A DNA stretch of 47,205 nucleotides from Prevotellaceae bacterium UBA4361 (GCA_002393575.1 DGSN01000001.1:23602-70806); one strand, 5' to 3'. Positions 17,100 through 25,000 are shown, counted from the stretch's first letter. Numbers and translations are program-made. The notes: a model not told the origin generated them from the letters alone.

Positions 17100-18653
17100 C
17101 TATGGAAGTTTGATTTCAGTTCCTGGTTCAATCACGTCAGGGTTTTCGAAATTGTTCAAGCGAAGGATGGCATCAACGGAATCCTTGGTACCGTAGTACA
17201 TGATTGAAATCTTTGTCAAGTATTCGCCTCGTTCCAGAACGTGAATCTTATATTGCTTCTCAGGTTTTGCTTGAGCAGGGATGGAGTCAGGTACAACTTG
17301 CTTCGTTGTTTTCTCAACGTTTTCACCCTGATTGTTAGGTCTCAGGAAGAAATATGCAGCAACAACTGCAGCGAGAAGAACTAAACCGATGATTAAAGGA
17401 CGTATGAAGTTCTTTTGGTTTCCTTCTTTTTCTTCTGCTTCAGGCTGAACAGGCTGTGGCTCTTTAACAGGCTCTGGAGCAACCACTTTTTCTTCTTTTG
17501 GTGCAGGAGCAGGAGTAGGCACAGGGGTTGGCTTTGCTTCAACGATAGGTTCTTTATCCACAAGTTTTGCCTCATTGCTGTTTGCCTTCTCAGCCACAAC
17601 GTTTTTTCGGCTATTTTCCAACTTGCCAATCAACCTCTCCAACTTCCTGGTTGTTGCTTGGAGAGATTCATAATCGACTCTTGCTGTGCGCATATTCGTT
17701 TCAGCAGCTCGCAAAGCATCCTTAGCCACATCCACTTTTTCTATGGCTGTTTGCAGATTCTCTTTTGCCATCAGACAGCGTGACTGTGCATCCTTCAGCT
17801 TTTCTTTGAGCTCATTTATACTCTCTGGTGTTGAGATAACATCATCAATTCCTGAAAAATCATCCATAGGTTCTTCTGTAATTTTTTTCTCTAAATACTT
17901 AATTAATTCTTCATCAGATAAGGAATCAAAGAACTTCTTATAGGATTGTTCCTCTTCGGTAATGAGTTTATCTAATGATGATTCTTTGTTCTCAATAGGT
18001 TCTTCAATAACGTTGGCTTCTTCAACAACGTTAGTCTCTTCAATAACGTTAGCTTCTTCTACAACGTTAGTCTCTTCAACAACGTTGACCTCTTCAATGA
18101 CTTCCTTTTCTTCAACAACGTTCTTTTCTTCAACCGTAGGAAGTTCGCCCTTGATAGGTTCCACGTCTTTTGGAAGTTCTGAAACGAGGGCTGCAGCAGG
18201 TGCAGCGTAGTTCCTTTTCAGGGCTTCATCCCCGTTTGGAAGTTCACCCTTAATAGGTGCTTCATCCTTAGGAAGTTCTGAAACAAAGGCAGCGGCAGGT
18301 GCAGCATAATCCTTTTTCGAAGCTTCTTCTTCCTTCGTTTCCTGTTCTTCGATTTGAACCTGTTGCTCCGTCGAACTGATTCTCTCTGTCAAACTTTCTT
18401 CAGCAGTGAAGGACAGTTTCTTAAAGCCTGGAATAATGATGCGTTCACCAGTTTTCACACTAACACTTTCGCGGGCTTCCACATCGACAGCCTTGAAAGT
18501 GCCCAATCCTTTCACTTTCACAACACCATCCGTGAAGAGACCCTCAATGATAGTGTCAGCGAAAGCACGAACGAAGGTATCTGAGATTTTCTTTGAAAGT
18601 CCAAGCTGTTGTGCTATGGCTTCCGATAAGTTTTGAGCGGTAAGTTTCTGCAT
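17100..18653 (-). CDS. membrane-spanning HU-domain / LysM protein
   Basis: A 517-residue protein with an unusual order of parts. Residues 1-93 are an HU-like DNA-binding domain (VVKVKGLGTFKAVDVEARES). Next come a duplicated Ala/Pro-rich 33-residue unit (about 112-172), acidic hexapeptide repeats of VVEETN/VIEEAN type (about 176-219), a coiled coil (about 278-350), a Pro-rich linker (373-403), one membrane segment (417-437) and a LysM domain (467-517) that ends the protein. With no signal peptide, the HU part should stay in the cytoplasm and the LysM part reach the periplasm, where LysM domains bind peptidoglycan. A role in linking nucleoid and cell wall is my inference. It starts 2 bases after the stop of a normal HU gene and is last in the ftsY-rimO-HU operon. 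Confidence 0.88.
   Translation of the reverse strand: MQKLTAQNLSEAIAQQLGLSKKISDTFVRAFADTIIEGLFTDGVVKVKGLGTFKAVDVEARESVSVKTGERIIIPGFKKLSFTAEESLTERISSTEQQVQIEEQETKEEEASKKDYAAPAAAFVSELPKDEAPIKGELPNGDEALKRNYAAPAAALVSELPKDVEPIKGELPTVEEKNVVEEKEVIEEVNVVEETNVVEEANVIEETNVVEEANVIEEPIENKESSLDKLITEEEQSYKKFFDSLSDEELIKYLEKKITEEPMDDFSGIDDVISTPESINELKEKLKDAQSRCLMAKENLQTAIEKVDVAKDALRAAETNMRTARVDYESLQATTRKLERLIGKLENSRKNVVAEKANSNEAKLVDKEPIVEAKPTPVPTPAPAPKEEKVVAPEPVKEPQPVQPEAEEKEGNQKNFIRPLIIGLVLLAAVVAAYFFLRPNNQGENVEKTTKQVVPDSIPAQAKPEKQYKIHVLERGEYLTKISIMYYGTKDSVDAILRLNNFENPDVIEPGTEIKLP
18000..18143 (-). repeat. 18-bp coding tandem repeat
   Basis: Eight 18-base units such as TTCTTCAACAACGTTAGT (plus-strand reading) encode the acidic hexapeptides of the HU/LysM protein. 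Units keep the frame, so copy number could vary without breaking the gene. Confidence 0.8.
18139..18330 (-). repeat. 99-bp coding direct duplication
   Basis: Two copies of a 33-codon unit start at 18139 and 18238 (GGAAGTTC...). They encode the repeated blocks around SELPKD and IKGELP of the HU/LysM linker. Confidence 0.75.
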
Positions 18654-18655
18654 AA

Positions 18656-18931
18656 TCAGCCTTTGATTTTATCTTTCAATGTGTTACTTGGTTTATAACC
18701 CAATGTGTAGCGTGCAGGAATGATAATGGTTTCCTGGGTGGTAGGGTTATACATTTTTCGCGCAGCTTTCTCTTTCAGTTCAAAGTTGCCAAATCCCTGA
18801 AGAGAAACTACATTCCCTTGGCGCACTTCCTCAACGACATTGTCGATGAGGGCGCTCTGAAGTTCTGTTATTTGCTTAGCACTCAAGCCTGTCTTTTTGG
18901 CTAAGCGCTGTGCGAATTCTTTGTTGTTCAT
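18656..18931 (-). CDS. HU family DNA-binding protein
   Basis: A 91-residue nucleoid-associated protein with normal HU length and features: an N-terminal helical hairpin (FAQRLAKKTGLSAKQ), the LQGFGNFELKEKAARK beta stretch and the arm with GYKPSNTLKDKIKG at the end. It would bind DNA as a dimer and bend it. It sits between rimO (10 bases away) and the HU/LysM gene (2 bases away), so the two HU-type proteins are made together and could form heterodimers. That last point is inference. Confidence 0.93.
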   Translation of the reverse strand: MNNKEFAQRLAKKTGLSAKQITELQSALIDNVVEEVRQGNVVSLQGFGNFELKEKAARKMYNPTTQETIIIPARYTLGYKPSNTLKDKIKG

Positions 18932-18941
18932 TGATTATGGT

Positions 18942-20240
18942 TTAAATTCGTTTTGCATATAAATCGAAGTCGTCGGCATCTGTGATTTCCACTGTGTAGA
19001 AACTGCCTCGTCGCAGAGTACCATCACTAATCGGTATCAAGACCTCGGGGTCAACCTCAGGAGAATCAAACTCGGTACGCCCCACGTAGTATTCACCTTC
19101 TTGTCTATCAATGATGATTTTCATTATCTGACCGATTTTTTGAGCTTGCACCTCTGCGGAGATTTCCTGCTGGAGCTCCATGAGTTCGGAAAGTCGAGAT
19201 TGCTTCACCTCTTCTGGTATTTCATCCTTGAAATGCTTGGCTGCGTAGGTGCCTTCTTCCTCACAATAGGCAAATGCTCCCATGCGTTCGAACTTTGCCC
19301 AGCGGACAAATGCTTTCAACTCCTCAAACTCATCTTCTCCTTCTCCAGGGAATCCCACCATCAAAGTGGTTCGGATGTGGATGCCTGGCACTTCCTTACG
19401 CAACTTCTCAATGAGCTGATAAGTATCTTCTTTGTTGACGTAACGGCGCATGTTGGAGAGAACATTTGTGCTGACATGCTGAAGAGCAATGTCGAGGTAT
19501 TTGCACACATTCTTCTTTTCACGCATCACCCGTATTAAATCCATCGGAAAGTTTTTTGGATAAGCATAATGCAGGCGAATCCATTTCACTCCCTTGATGT
19601 CAGCCATCCTTTCAACGAGTTCTGCAATCTTCTGCTTGCCATAGATGTCCACGCCATAGTAGGTGAGTTCCTGAGCTATGACTTGAAACTCCTTCACTCC
19701 CTTTGCCACAAGGTGTTCCACTTCTGCCAATATATCCTCCATGGGGCGAGAATGATGCTTGCCCGTGATGATAGGAATAGCACAGTATGCACATTTCCGG
19801 TCGCATCCTTCTGAAATCTTCAGATAGGCATAGTGCTTGGGAGTTGTGATGCGGCGCTCGTATTCATGTTTTGTGTCGTAGGTCTTCCCTAAGTCCTGAA
19901 TCAGTTCTGTCCAGTTGAACTTTCCATAGAACTTATCCACTTCGGGAATCTCCTGCCCCAGTTCTTTCAAATAGCGCTCGGAAAGACAGCCCATCACGAA
20001 AAGCTTGTTGAGTCTGCCTTCCTTTTTGGCTTCGCAAAAGTCGAGAATCATGTTGATGGATTCTTCCTTTGCGTCACCGATGAATCCGCAAGTGTTGATT
20101 ACTGCTATCTCACCTTGAGGGTTCTCAGAATCGTGAGTCACACGATAGCCGTTCATCTCCAATTGGCGGATGAGTCGTTCGGAATCCACCAAGTTTTTCG
20201 AGCAACCAAGGGTGATGATGTCAACAGTATTTTTTCTCAC
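18942..20240 (-). CDS. rimO: ribosomal protein S12 methylthiotransferase RimO
   Basis: Radical-SAM enzyme that adds a methylthio group to the conserved aspartate of ribosomal protein S12. At 432 residues it has the normal length. The N-terminal domain starts DIITLGCSKNLVDSERL. The radical-SAM cluster motif is CDRKCAYCAIP with the ISEGC lead, followed by TTLMVGFPGEGEDEF and a C-terminal TRAM domain (KIIIDRQEGEYYVGR). It lies 8 bases after ftsY in the same operon, an order typical of Bacteroidetes. Confidence 0.97.
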   Translation of the reverse strand: MRKNTVDIITLGCSKNLVDSERLIRQLEMNGYRVTHDSENPQGEIAVINTCGFIGDAKEESINMILDFCEAKKEGRLNKLFVMGCLSERYLKELGQEIPEVDKFYGKFNWTELIQDLGKTYDTKHEYERRITTPKHYAYLKISEGCDRKCAYCAIPIITGKHHSRPMEDILAEVEHLVAKGVKEFQVIAQELTYYGVDIYGKQKIAELVERMADIKGVKWIRLHYAYPKNFPMDLIRVMREKKNVCKYLDIALQHVSTNVLSNMRRYVNKEDTYQLIEKLRKEVPGIHIRTTLMVGFPGEGEDEFEELKAFVRWAKFERMGAFAYCEEEGTYAAKHFKDEIPEEVKQSRLSELMELQQEISAEVQAQKIGQIMKIIIDRQEGEYYVGRTEFDSPEVDPEVLIPISDGTLRRGSFYTVEITDADDFDLYAKRI

Positions 20241-20248
20241 GTTTATCT

Positions 20249-21211
20249 TTATTTTTTCTCCTCGCTGAAGAGTGAATCCACAAATTCGCGTCGGTTGAAT
20301 GCCTGAAGGTCTTCCATGGCTTCGCCCAAGCCGATGTAGCGCACTGGAATCTTGAATTGCTCCGAAATACCAATAACTACGCCTCCCTTAGCAGTACCAT
20401 CCAATTTGGTGATTGCCATGGAGGTCACTTTTGTAGCGGCAGTGAATTGCTTGGCTTGCTCAAAGGCATTCTGTCCTGTAGAACCATCCAGTACGAGCAT
20501 CACGTCATCTGGACCATCAGGAACAACCTTGGCAATTACATTGCGAATCTTTGTCAATTCGTTCATGAGTCCCACTTTGTTGTGGAGACGTCCTGCGGTA
20601 TCAATCAGAACCACGTCAGCACCACTTGCTACTGCGGAACTCACCGTGTCGTAGGCTACAGATGCTGGGTCACTTCCCATCTGTTGCTTCACGACAGGAA
20701 CTCCCACGCGTTCACCCCAGATGCACAACTGCTCCACGGCGGCTGCACGGAAGGTGTCGGCGGCTCCCAGCACCACTTGCTTTCCTGCCTTCTTGAATTG
20801 ATATGCCAATTTGCCAATCGTCGTGGTTTTTCCAACTCCATTCACTCCCACCACAAGGATGATGTAAGGCTTATGGTCGGTAGGCAGATTGAATCCTTCC
20901 GTATCATCGGTATTGTTTTCGGTGAGCAGGGCAGCGATTTCTTCACGAAGGATATTGTTCAGCTCAGAAGTGCTGACATATTTGTCGCGAGCCACGCGCT
21001 CTTCGATGCGGCGGATGATTTCGAGTGTGGTATCGACTCCAACATCAGAAGTGATGAGCACTTCCTCCAAGTTGTCAAGCACTTCCTCATCCACTTTCGA
21101 TTTGCCTGCTATGGCACGGCTTATCTTCGTGAATACGCTTTCCTTGGTCTTTGCAAGTCCGCTATCAAGCTTTTCCTTCTTCTTGCTGCTGAAAATGTCG
21201 AAAAATCCCAT
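20249..21211 (-). CDS. ftsY: signal recognition particle receptor FtsY
   Basis: GTPase receptor that docks SRP-ribosome complexes at the inner membrane for co-translational insertion. I choose ATG 21211 (MGFFDIFSSKKKEKLD), giving 320 residues. The longer frame runs through the promoter. The NG domain is complete: VVGVNGVGKTTTIGKLAY (G1), AADTFRAAAVEQL, VLIDTAGRLHNKVGLMNEL (G3), TKLDGTAKGG (G4). The N-terminal acidic A domain is nearly absent, as is common in Bacteroidetes. It opens the operon with rimO and the two HU-type genes. Confidence 0.97.
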   Translation of the reverse strand: MGFFDIFSSKKKEKLDSGLAKTKESVFTKISRAIAGKSKVDEEVLDNLEEVLITSDVGVDTTLEIIRRIEERVARDKYVSTSELNNILREEIAALLTENNTDDTEGFNLPTDHKPYIILVVGVNGVGKTTTIGKLAYQFKKAGKQVVLGAADTFRAAAVEQLCIWGERVGVPVVKQQMGSDPASVAYDTVSSAVASGADVVLIDTAGRLHNKVGLMNELTKIRNVIAKVVPDGPDDVMLVLDGSTGQNAFEQAKQFTAATKVTSMAITKLDGTAKGGVVIGISEQFKIPVRYIGLGEAMEDLQAFNRREFVDSLFSEEKK

Positions 21212-21274
21212 ACTTCTACATATCTTTTTGGCGCGTATTTCCATATATATGGTACATACGCGCATAATTCCTTG

Positions 21275-21305
21275 CAAATTTACTTGATTTCTGCCAAATT
21301 GCAAA
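21275..21305 (-). promoter_or_regulatory. ftsY operon promoter
   Basis: On the minus strand TTTG (21302-21305), exactly 19 bases, TAAATTTG (21275-21282): a full match to the Bacteroidetes promoter, 64 bases before the ftsY start. Confidence 0.8.
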
Positions 21306-21327
21306 ATTATTTGCAATAAAGCAATAA

Positions 21328-21357
21328 AAAACCTCCCCAAAATTTTTCAGGGAGGTT
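21328..21357 (-). terminator. terminator behind the ribosomal-protein block
   Basis: AACCTCCC (21330-21337) and GGGAGGTT (21350-21357) form an 8-bp stem followed on the minus strand by a U-rich run. It separates DUF4295 from ftsY. Confidence 0.8.
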
Positions 21358-21383
21358 CATTATCTTACATTTCGTCGGCTTAA

Positions 21384-21539
21384 TTACTTCTTGTTGAGAT
21401 AGTCCTTAACGCTGTCTGCAGGAACCATCTTCTCGTCGAATGCATAAGCACCAGTCTTAGGTGACTTAAACATACGGATAACCTTTGTGAATGAGCGACT
21501 GTCCTTATTCTGGAGAGTAGCGACTGTTTTCTTTGCCAT
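21384..21539 (-). CDS. DUF4295 small ribosome-associated-type protein
   Basis: A 51-residue basic protein starting MAKKTVATLQNKDSRSF and ending KDYLNKK, the DUF4295 family, which is found in Bacteroidetes directly behind L33. Its length and neighbourhood fit exactly. The function is not known to me, but constant placement in the L28-L33 operon suggests a ribosomal role. It begins 12 bases after the rpmG stop codon. Confidence 0.9.
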   Translation of the reverse strand: MAKKTVATLQNKDSRSFTKVIRMFKSPKTGAYAFDEKMVPADSVKDYLNKK

Positions 21540-21551
21540 ATCTTATGCTGC

Positions 21552-21740
21552 TTATTTAATCTCCTTGTGTACAGTGACACGCTTAAGGATTGGGTTGTAC
21601 TTCTTGAGCTCCAAACGATCTGGAGTGTTCTTGCGGTTCTTTGTGGTGATGTAACGTGAAGTGCCTGGCAGACCGCTGTCCTTCATTTCAGTGCATTCGA
21701 GGATGACCTGCACTCTGTTACCTTTAGCTTTCTTTGCCAT
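21552..21740 (-). CDS. rpmG: 50S ribosomal protein L33
   Basis: 62 residues, starting MAKKAKGNRVQVILECTE with the conserved SRYITTKNRKNTPDRLELKK. It is the form without the zinc-binding cysteines (a single Cys in ECTE). It lies between L28 and DUF4295 in one transcript. Confidence 0.96.
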   Translation of the reverse strand: MAKKAKGNRVQVILECTEMKDSGLPGTSRYITTKNRKNTPDRLELKKYNPILKRVTVHKEIK

Positions 21741-21766
21741 ATTATTATTTCCTTCGTTTAGAGTTT

Positions 21767-22027
21767 TTAACCAATGATTTCAATGTCCTTCCAATCAACA
21801 TAACCCTTAGCAACTGCCTGCTTGAGAGCTGCATCGAGACCGATGCGGTTGATGATGCGAAGACCTGCAGCGCTCACCTTGAGCACAATCCAGCAGTCCT
21901 CCTCAACATAGTAGAACTTCTTTGTGAACAAATTGACATCGAAGCTGCGCTTTGTGCGACGGAGGGAGTGGGAAACGTTGTTTCCAATCATCGATGTCTT
22001 ACCTGTGATTTGACAAGCTTTTGACAT
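21767..22027 (-). CDS. rpmB: 50S ribosomal protein L28
   Basis: 86 residues from ATG 22027 (MSKACQITGKTSMIGNNVSH). The frame extends upstream but without homology. It has SLRRTKRSFDVNL and the C-terminal VSAAGLRIINRIGLDAAL. It is the first gene of the L28-L33-DUF4295 transcript. The 117-base gap to rpmA may hold a promoter, but none matched well. Confidence 0.95.
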   Translation of the reverse strand: MSKACQITGKTSMIGNNVSHSLRRTKRSFDVNLFTKKFYYVEEDCWIVLKVSAAGLRIINRIGLDAALKQAVAKGYVDWKDIEIIG

Positions 22028-22144
22028 AATCTTATATAAAGTACACCTTGCAGAGAAGAGTAGGGGAACTACCCGCAATAGCAAAATGTTGAACTTCTTC
22101 TTTTTTTGTTTTTAACTTCAAATTAATATCTCGCTTACTCTTCA

Positions 22145-22408
22145 CTATTCAGCTGCAACTGGTTCAACTGAAACTGTGCTGCGGTCGAGGCGTCCCTTCT
22201 TGAAAGTTACGATGCCATCAATAAGAGCGTACAATGTGTGGTCGCTACCCATACCAACATTCTTGCCTGGATAGTGCTTTGTGCCACGCTGACGAACGAT
22301 GATGTTGCCTGCCTTTGCATACTGACCTCCGAAGAGCTTGAGTCCGAGTCGCTTGCTATGTGACTCACGGCCGTTCTTTGAACTACCTACACCTTTCTTA
22401 TGTGCCAT
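22145..22408 (-). CDS. rpmA: 50S ribosomal protein L27
   Basis: 87 residues with the mature-type N-terminus MAHKKGVGSSKNGRESHSK and no cleavable extension. GGQYAKAGNIIVRQRGTK is typical. It follows L21 by 26 bases in the usual rplU-rpmA pair. Confidence 0.96.
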   Translation of the reverse strand: MAHKKGVGSSKNGRESHSKRLGLKLFGGQYAKAGNIIVRQRGTKHYPGKNVGMGSDHTLYALIDGIVTFKKGRLDRSTVSVEPVAAE

Positions 22409-22434
22409 TTCTTAGTTCCTTTCTTTTTTGTTGG

Positions 22435-22752
22435 TTAAGCGATAACTTGTTTGATTGTGAGCTCAGTGAACTGCTGACGGTGACCGTTGAACTTACGATA
22501 ACCCTTTCTTCTGCGCTTGTGGAACACAAATACCTTGTCGCCCTTCACGAGTGGACAAACGACTTCGGCAACTACCTTTGCACCCTCAACTGTTGGTGCG
22601 CCTACTGTGACTGAGCCATTGTTGTCAACCAACAAGACCTTCTCAAATTCAACAGTCTGCTGAGCCTCTGCATCCTTGATGTGATGCACGAAAAGCTTCT
22701 TGCCTTCTTCAGCCTTGAACTGCTGACCGTTAATTTCTACGATTACGTACAT
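22435..22752 (-). CDS. rplU: 50S ribosomal protein L21
   Basis: 105 residues, starting MYVIVEINGQQFKAEEGKKL, with the family stretch FHKRRRKGYRKFNGHRQQFT near the end. It is transcribed from a clear promoter through a leader of about 150 bases that contains several short inverted repeats. An autoregulatory leader is possible but not shown. Confidence 0.96.
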   Translation of the reverse strand: MYVIVEINGQQFKAEEGKKLFVHHIKDAEAQQTVEFEKVLLVDNNGSVTVGAPTVEGAKVVAEVVCPLVKGDKVFVFHKRRRKGYRKFNGHRQQFTELTIKQVIA

Positions 22753-22910
22753 TTGTTGTTTTTATTATTTAAACGGGTTTGACCGCGAGGCGAAGCCAGC
22801 ACGTGACTCTCTTTTTCCAAGCCTCCTCGGCATAATTATTTTCTTGATTCTTCGTTCATCATAGCGCACAATCATTTGTTCATACGTGCGCGTATGGACT
22901 AAACTGGCTG

Positions 22911-22941
22911 CAAAATTACAACTTTTTTGTGGACTGGCAAA
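22911..22941 (-). promoter_or_regulatory. rplU-rpmA promoter
   Basis: Minus strand TTTG (22938-22941), exactly 19 bases, TAATTTTG (22911-22918). Perfect fit to the Bacteroidetes consensus. Transcription should start near 22904. Confidence 0.8.
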
Positions 22942-23050
22942 ATCTTTCTATAACTTTTTTCGTTGAATACCACGTTTTTACAAGCGGCGATTTATCTGCA
23001 AGTAGCCTTCCTCTACGATAACTTCCCAAATTCACAAGTTGATGAAATGA

Positions 23051-23090
23051 AAAAGGGGGCAAACCACGCCCGGTGGTAAGCCCTCTCTTT
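23051..23090 (-). terminator. lipoprotein gene terminator
   Basis: GGGC..ACCAC and GTGGT..GCCC arms with a small internal mismatch. On the minus strand they are followed by CCCCCTTTTTC. Lies 20 bases behind the stop codon. Confidence 0.7.
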
Positions 23091-23110
23091 CCAATTATTT
23101 GTAAGATTTA

Positions 23111-23809
23111 TTATTTTGCCTTGTAAGTATAAGTACCAATTGTAGTGGTAGTATTATTGTACTCAGCCGTGAAGGTGATGGTGTATGTTGCCTTCCAAGT
23201 TTTCTGCTGAGCATCATAATCAGCAAGAGCAGCCTTAGCCTTCCAATACTCAACGCGATTAATTACGCGATTGCTTGGATAGGACTCTTCGAATTCTTCC
23301 TTAATACCCTTGTTCTTAAAGATATTGATGATGGAATTCAGTTCAGAAGTGGTACCAGAAGTAGTGGTTGATGCAAGCTTGTATTTGATAGTCACCTTCT
23401 CGCTGCTGTCTTCTCCTAATGGAGCGTAATTGTAAGTGGCAACAGTTCTGGTGCTTCCGCTGTAAGTAGCAGTAACAGTTACTTTGTAAGTGCCCTTCCA
23501 GTTCTGCTGGAGTAATTCTGCGTTGGCTGCGTCAGCGTGGATTTTCCAATAGTTGATGTTGCTTTGTACATCAGTAAGCTCTTTTTTCTCAGTCCAGGAC
23601 TCCTTGATGCCCTCTCTGTTGAATTGGTTCTCAATCTTGCTGATTTCATCTCCTATGACACTTCCAGAAGTGGTAAGATCTCTTTTGTACTGGATTTCTA
23701 CTCTTTTGTCATCGTCATCATCGCTACCGCAAGACGTGAAAACGGAACTTGCTAAAACTGAAATGGCAAGAACTGCCATCAGTCCAAAGATTTTCTTAAG
23801 ATTTTTCAT
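23111..23809 (-). CDS. lipoprotein with an internal duplication, unknown function
   Basis: A 232-residue putative lipoprotein: a hydrophobic signal, then the lipobox SVFTSCGSDDDDD with Cys27 and an acidic run that in Bacteroidetes can favour surface export. The mature part consists of two similar units of about 95 residues. Each begins with a beta strand (VEIQYK/VTIKYK), continues with FNREGIKE/FKNKGIKE and NYWKIHADAAN/EYWKAKAALAD, and ends in YKVTVTATYSG/YTITFTAEYNN. I do not recognise the family. It has its own promoter and terminator and is transcribed alone. A structural or binding role on the cell surface is possible. Confidence 0.85.
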   Translation of the reverse strand: MKNLKKIFGLMAVLAISVLASSVFTSCGSDDDDDKRVEIQYKRDLTTSGSVIGDEISKIENQFNREGIKESWTEKKELTDVQSNINYWKIHADAANAELLQQNWKGTYKVTVTATYSGSTRTVATYNYAPLGEDSSEKVTIKYKLASTTTSGTTSELNSIINIFKNKGIKEEFEESYPSNRVINRVEYWKAKAALADYDAQQKTWKATYTITFTAEYNNTTTTIGTYTYKAK

Positions 23810-23943
23810 GTTGTTTGTTGTTTTAAATAGAATATGTTTGATAATGAGTTTTTGCGTCGTGTATCATTATTTTGCAACGTTGTGCATCATATAATACTTG
23901 ATGAAGTACATGGTTGTAAATGAATTAAGTGCATAATCCGTTG

Positions 23944-23974
23944 CAAAAATACATAAAAATCGTTTCTCCTCAAA
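23944..23974 (-). promoter_or_regulatory. lipoprotein gene promoter
   Basis: Minus strand TTTG (23971-23974), 19 bases, TATTTTTG (23944-23951). A leader of about 130 bases follows. Confidence 0.8.
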
Positions 23975-24080
23975 ATTTCGTGTACTTTTTTCTCTCGCTT
24001 CCATTATTTTAATTCCTCTAATTGTAAGGATTTAATTTTGTTTTTCTCACAATCCTTATGCAATAAACTCTTTTGCTATA

Positions 24081-24536
24081 TGGGCTTTTCACAAATTGCA
24101 TAGTGTTTTCCGAAGTTTTGTCCTGAGGTTCCTGAAAACTCGAATAGGGGATTCATTTGATTGTCGAACTTTCAAAAATTATCTTTTATACCTTCACTAA
24201 ATATCCTTTGTACTTTCATCTCAATATTTCTGAACCTTCATCGTAAAAATTTTGAACGTTCAAAAATTTCTTTCTGAACGTTCAAAAAAATAAAAATGAA
24301 CGTTCAAAATTTTATAAATGAACGTTCAAAAATTCTGCGAATCCTCAGAGGAACATTTTGAAAGCCCCAACAGTGCATTTTCAAAGCCTTTGTGGAGTGC
24401 TTTCAAAAGCCCTATAGAGCATTTTCAGAAACGCTGTAGCGCTTAATTGAATCCCCTGAAGAATAAAAGTGAAACCGAGGGGGAGTTGATTTGATTCCTT
24501 TGGAGAGTCTTTGTGATTTCCTTTTGAAAAAAGATT
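24081..24536. repeat. degenerate 22-bp-period array
   Basis: Eight units start exactly 22 bases apart at 24166, 24188, 24210, 24232, 24254, 24276, 24298 and 24320. Four of them carry the perfect palindrome GAACGTTC, the others GAACTTTC, ATACCTTC, GTACTTTC and GAACCTTC. A second series keeps the 22-base step at 24339, 24361, 24383, 24405, 24427 and on to 24515. Its units look like AAAGCC...GCATTTTC. To the left, units at 24103, 24125 and 24147 fit too. The two phase changes are 19 bases (24147 to 24166 and 24320 to 24339). 22 is not a multiple of 3 and stops are frequent, so it is not coding. Confidence 0.8.
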
Positions 24537-24573
24537 CAGGGTGAAAAATGATGATGCTTTCTGATAGGCACAA

Positions 24574-24607
24574 AAAAAGAGGTTGCACTGCTTGCGCAAT
24601 GCAACCC
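24574..24607 (-). terminator. winged-helix gene terminator
   Basis: GGTTGCA (24581-24587) pairs with TGCAACC (24600-24606). On the minus strand a run of seven U follows. It lies 77 bases behind the gene. Confidence 0.8.
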
Positions 24608-24683
24608 CATAGGTTGTCATCGATTGAATCCTAAAGTTGGATTCGTTCAGATGTAAGTTTTTCGCAAATGTGAATTTACGATA

Positions 24684-24896
24684 TTACTTCAAAGAATATG
24701 CGAATGGATCCTTCTCGTCACCAGTCTCTTCTACGTTGAGCTTGTCCTCGCGGAGCAACCAACCAAGACCGAGGTTGAAATCCTTTTCAGCGAGTTTTGT
24801 AGTCTTCTTAATCTGCTTGTAAGTCAAGCTTGCATTTGCTTCTGCGATAGCATTCCAGATAAGACCTGCAATGTTACCTGCCTTTTCCTGCAACAT
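24684..24896 (-). CDS. winged-helix protein of the DUF2582 family
   Basis: A 70-residue protein made of a single winged helix-turn-helix (AGNIAGLIWNAIAEANASLT, KQIKKTTKLAEKDFNLGLGW, then the wing REDKLNVEE). It matches the DUF2582 family of small Bacteroidetes proteins. It probably binds DNA, but targets are not known. It has its own consensus promoter and a strong terminator. The 22-bp array lies right behind it. Confidence 0.88.
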   Translation of the reverse strand: MLQEKAGNIAGLIWNAIAEANASLTYKQIKKTTKLAEKDFNLGLGWLLREDKLNVEETGDEKDPFAYSLK

Positions 24897-24969
24897 AATC
24901 TTTAAAATGTTTTTATAGATGTTAAACTTTCCTCTTGTTAATTTGAGGCTTACCTTAAAAAATTCGCTG

Positions 24970-25000
24970 CAAAGTTACTTCTTTTATAAATATGTACAAA
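24970..25000 (-). promoter_or_regulatory. winged-helix gene promoter
   Basis: Minus strand TTTG (24997-25000), 19 bases, TAACTTTG (24970-24977), 74 bases before the start codon. Confidence 0.8.

Larger units (their letters stand above)
22753..23110. other. rplU leader, promoter and lipoprotein 3' end
   Basis: This 358-base gap holds the rplU leader (to about 22904), with the palindrome CATACG...CGTATG at 22881-22896. It also holds the promoter at 22911-22941 and the terminator of the next gene at 23051-23090. I see no gene in it. Confidence 0.6.
23810..24683. other. gene-free region holding promoter, 22-bp array and terminator
   Basis: This 870-base gap contains the lipoprotein leader and promoter (to 23974), the 22-bp-period array (about 24081-24536) and the terminator of the winged-helix gene (24574-24607). 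A 79-codon minus-strand frame at 24381-24620 runs through both the array and the terminator and is not a credible gene. Confidence 0.7.

Noticed and set aside
20357..21319. 320-residue plus-strand frame
   Set aside because: Antisense to ftsY. His/Cys-rich composition is typical of the reverse reading of a real gene.
24166..24341. CRISPR array in the GAACGTTC region
   Set aside because: Units are only 22 bases, there are no constant repeats with unique spacers of 30 or so bases, and no cas genes are near.
24381..24620. 79-residue minus-strand ORF
   Set aside because: It crosses the 22-bp array and the terminator of the winged-helix gene. The frame shifts relative to the array in each unit.
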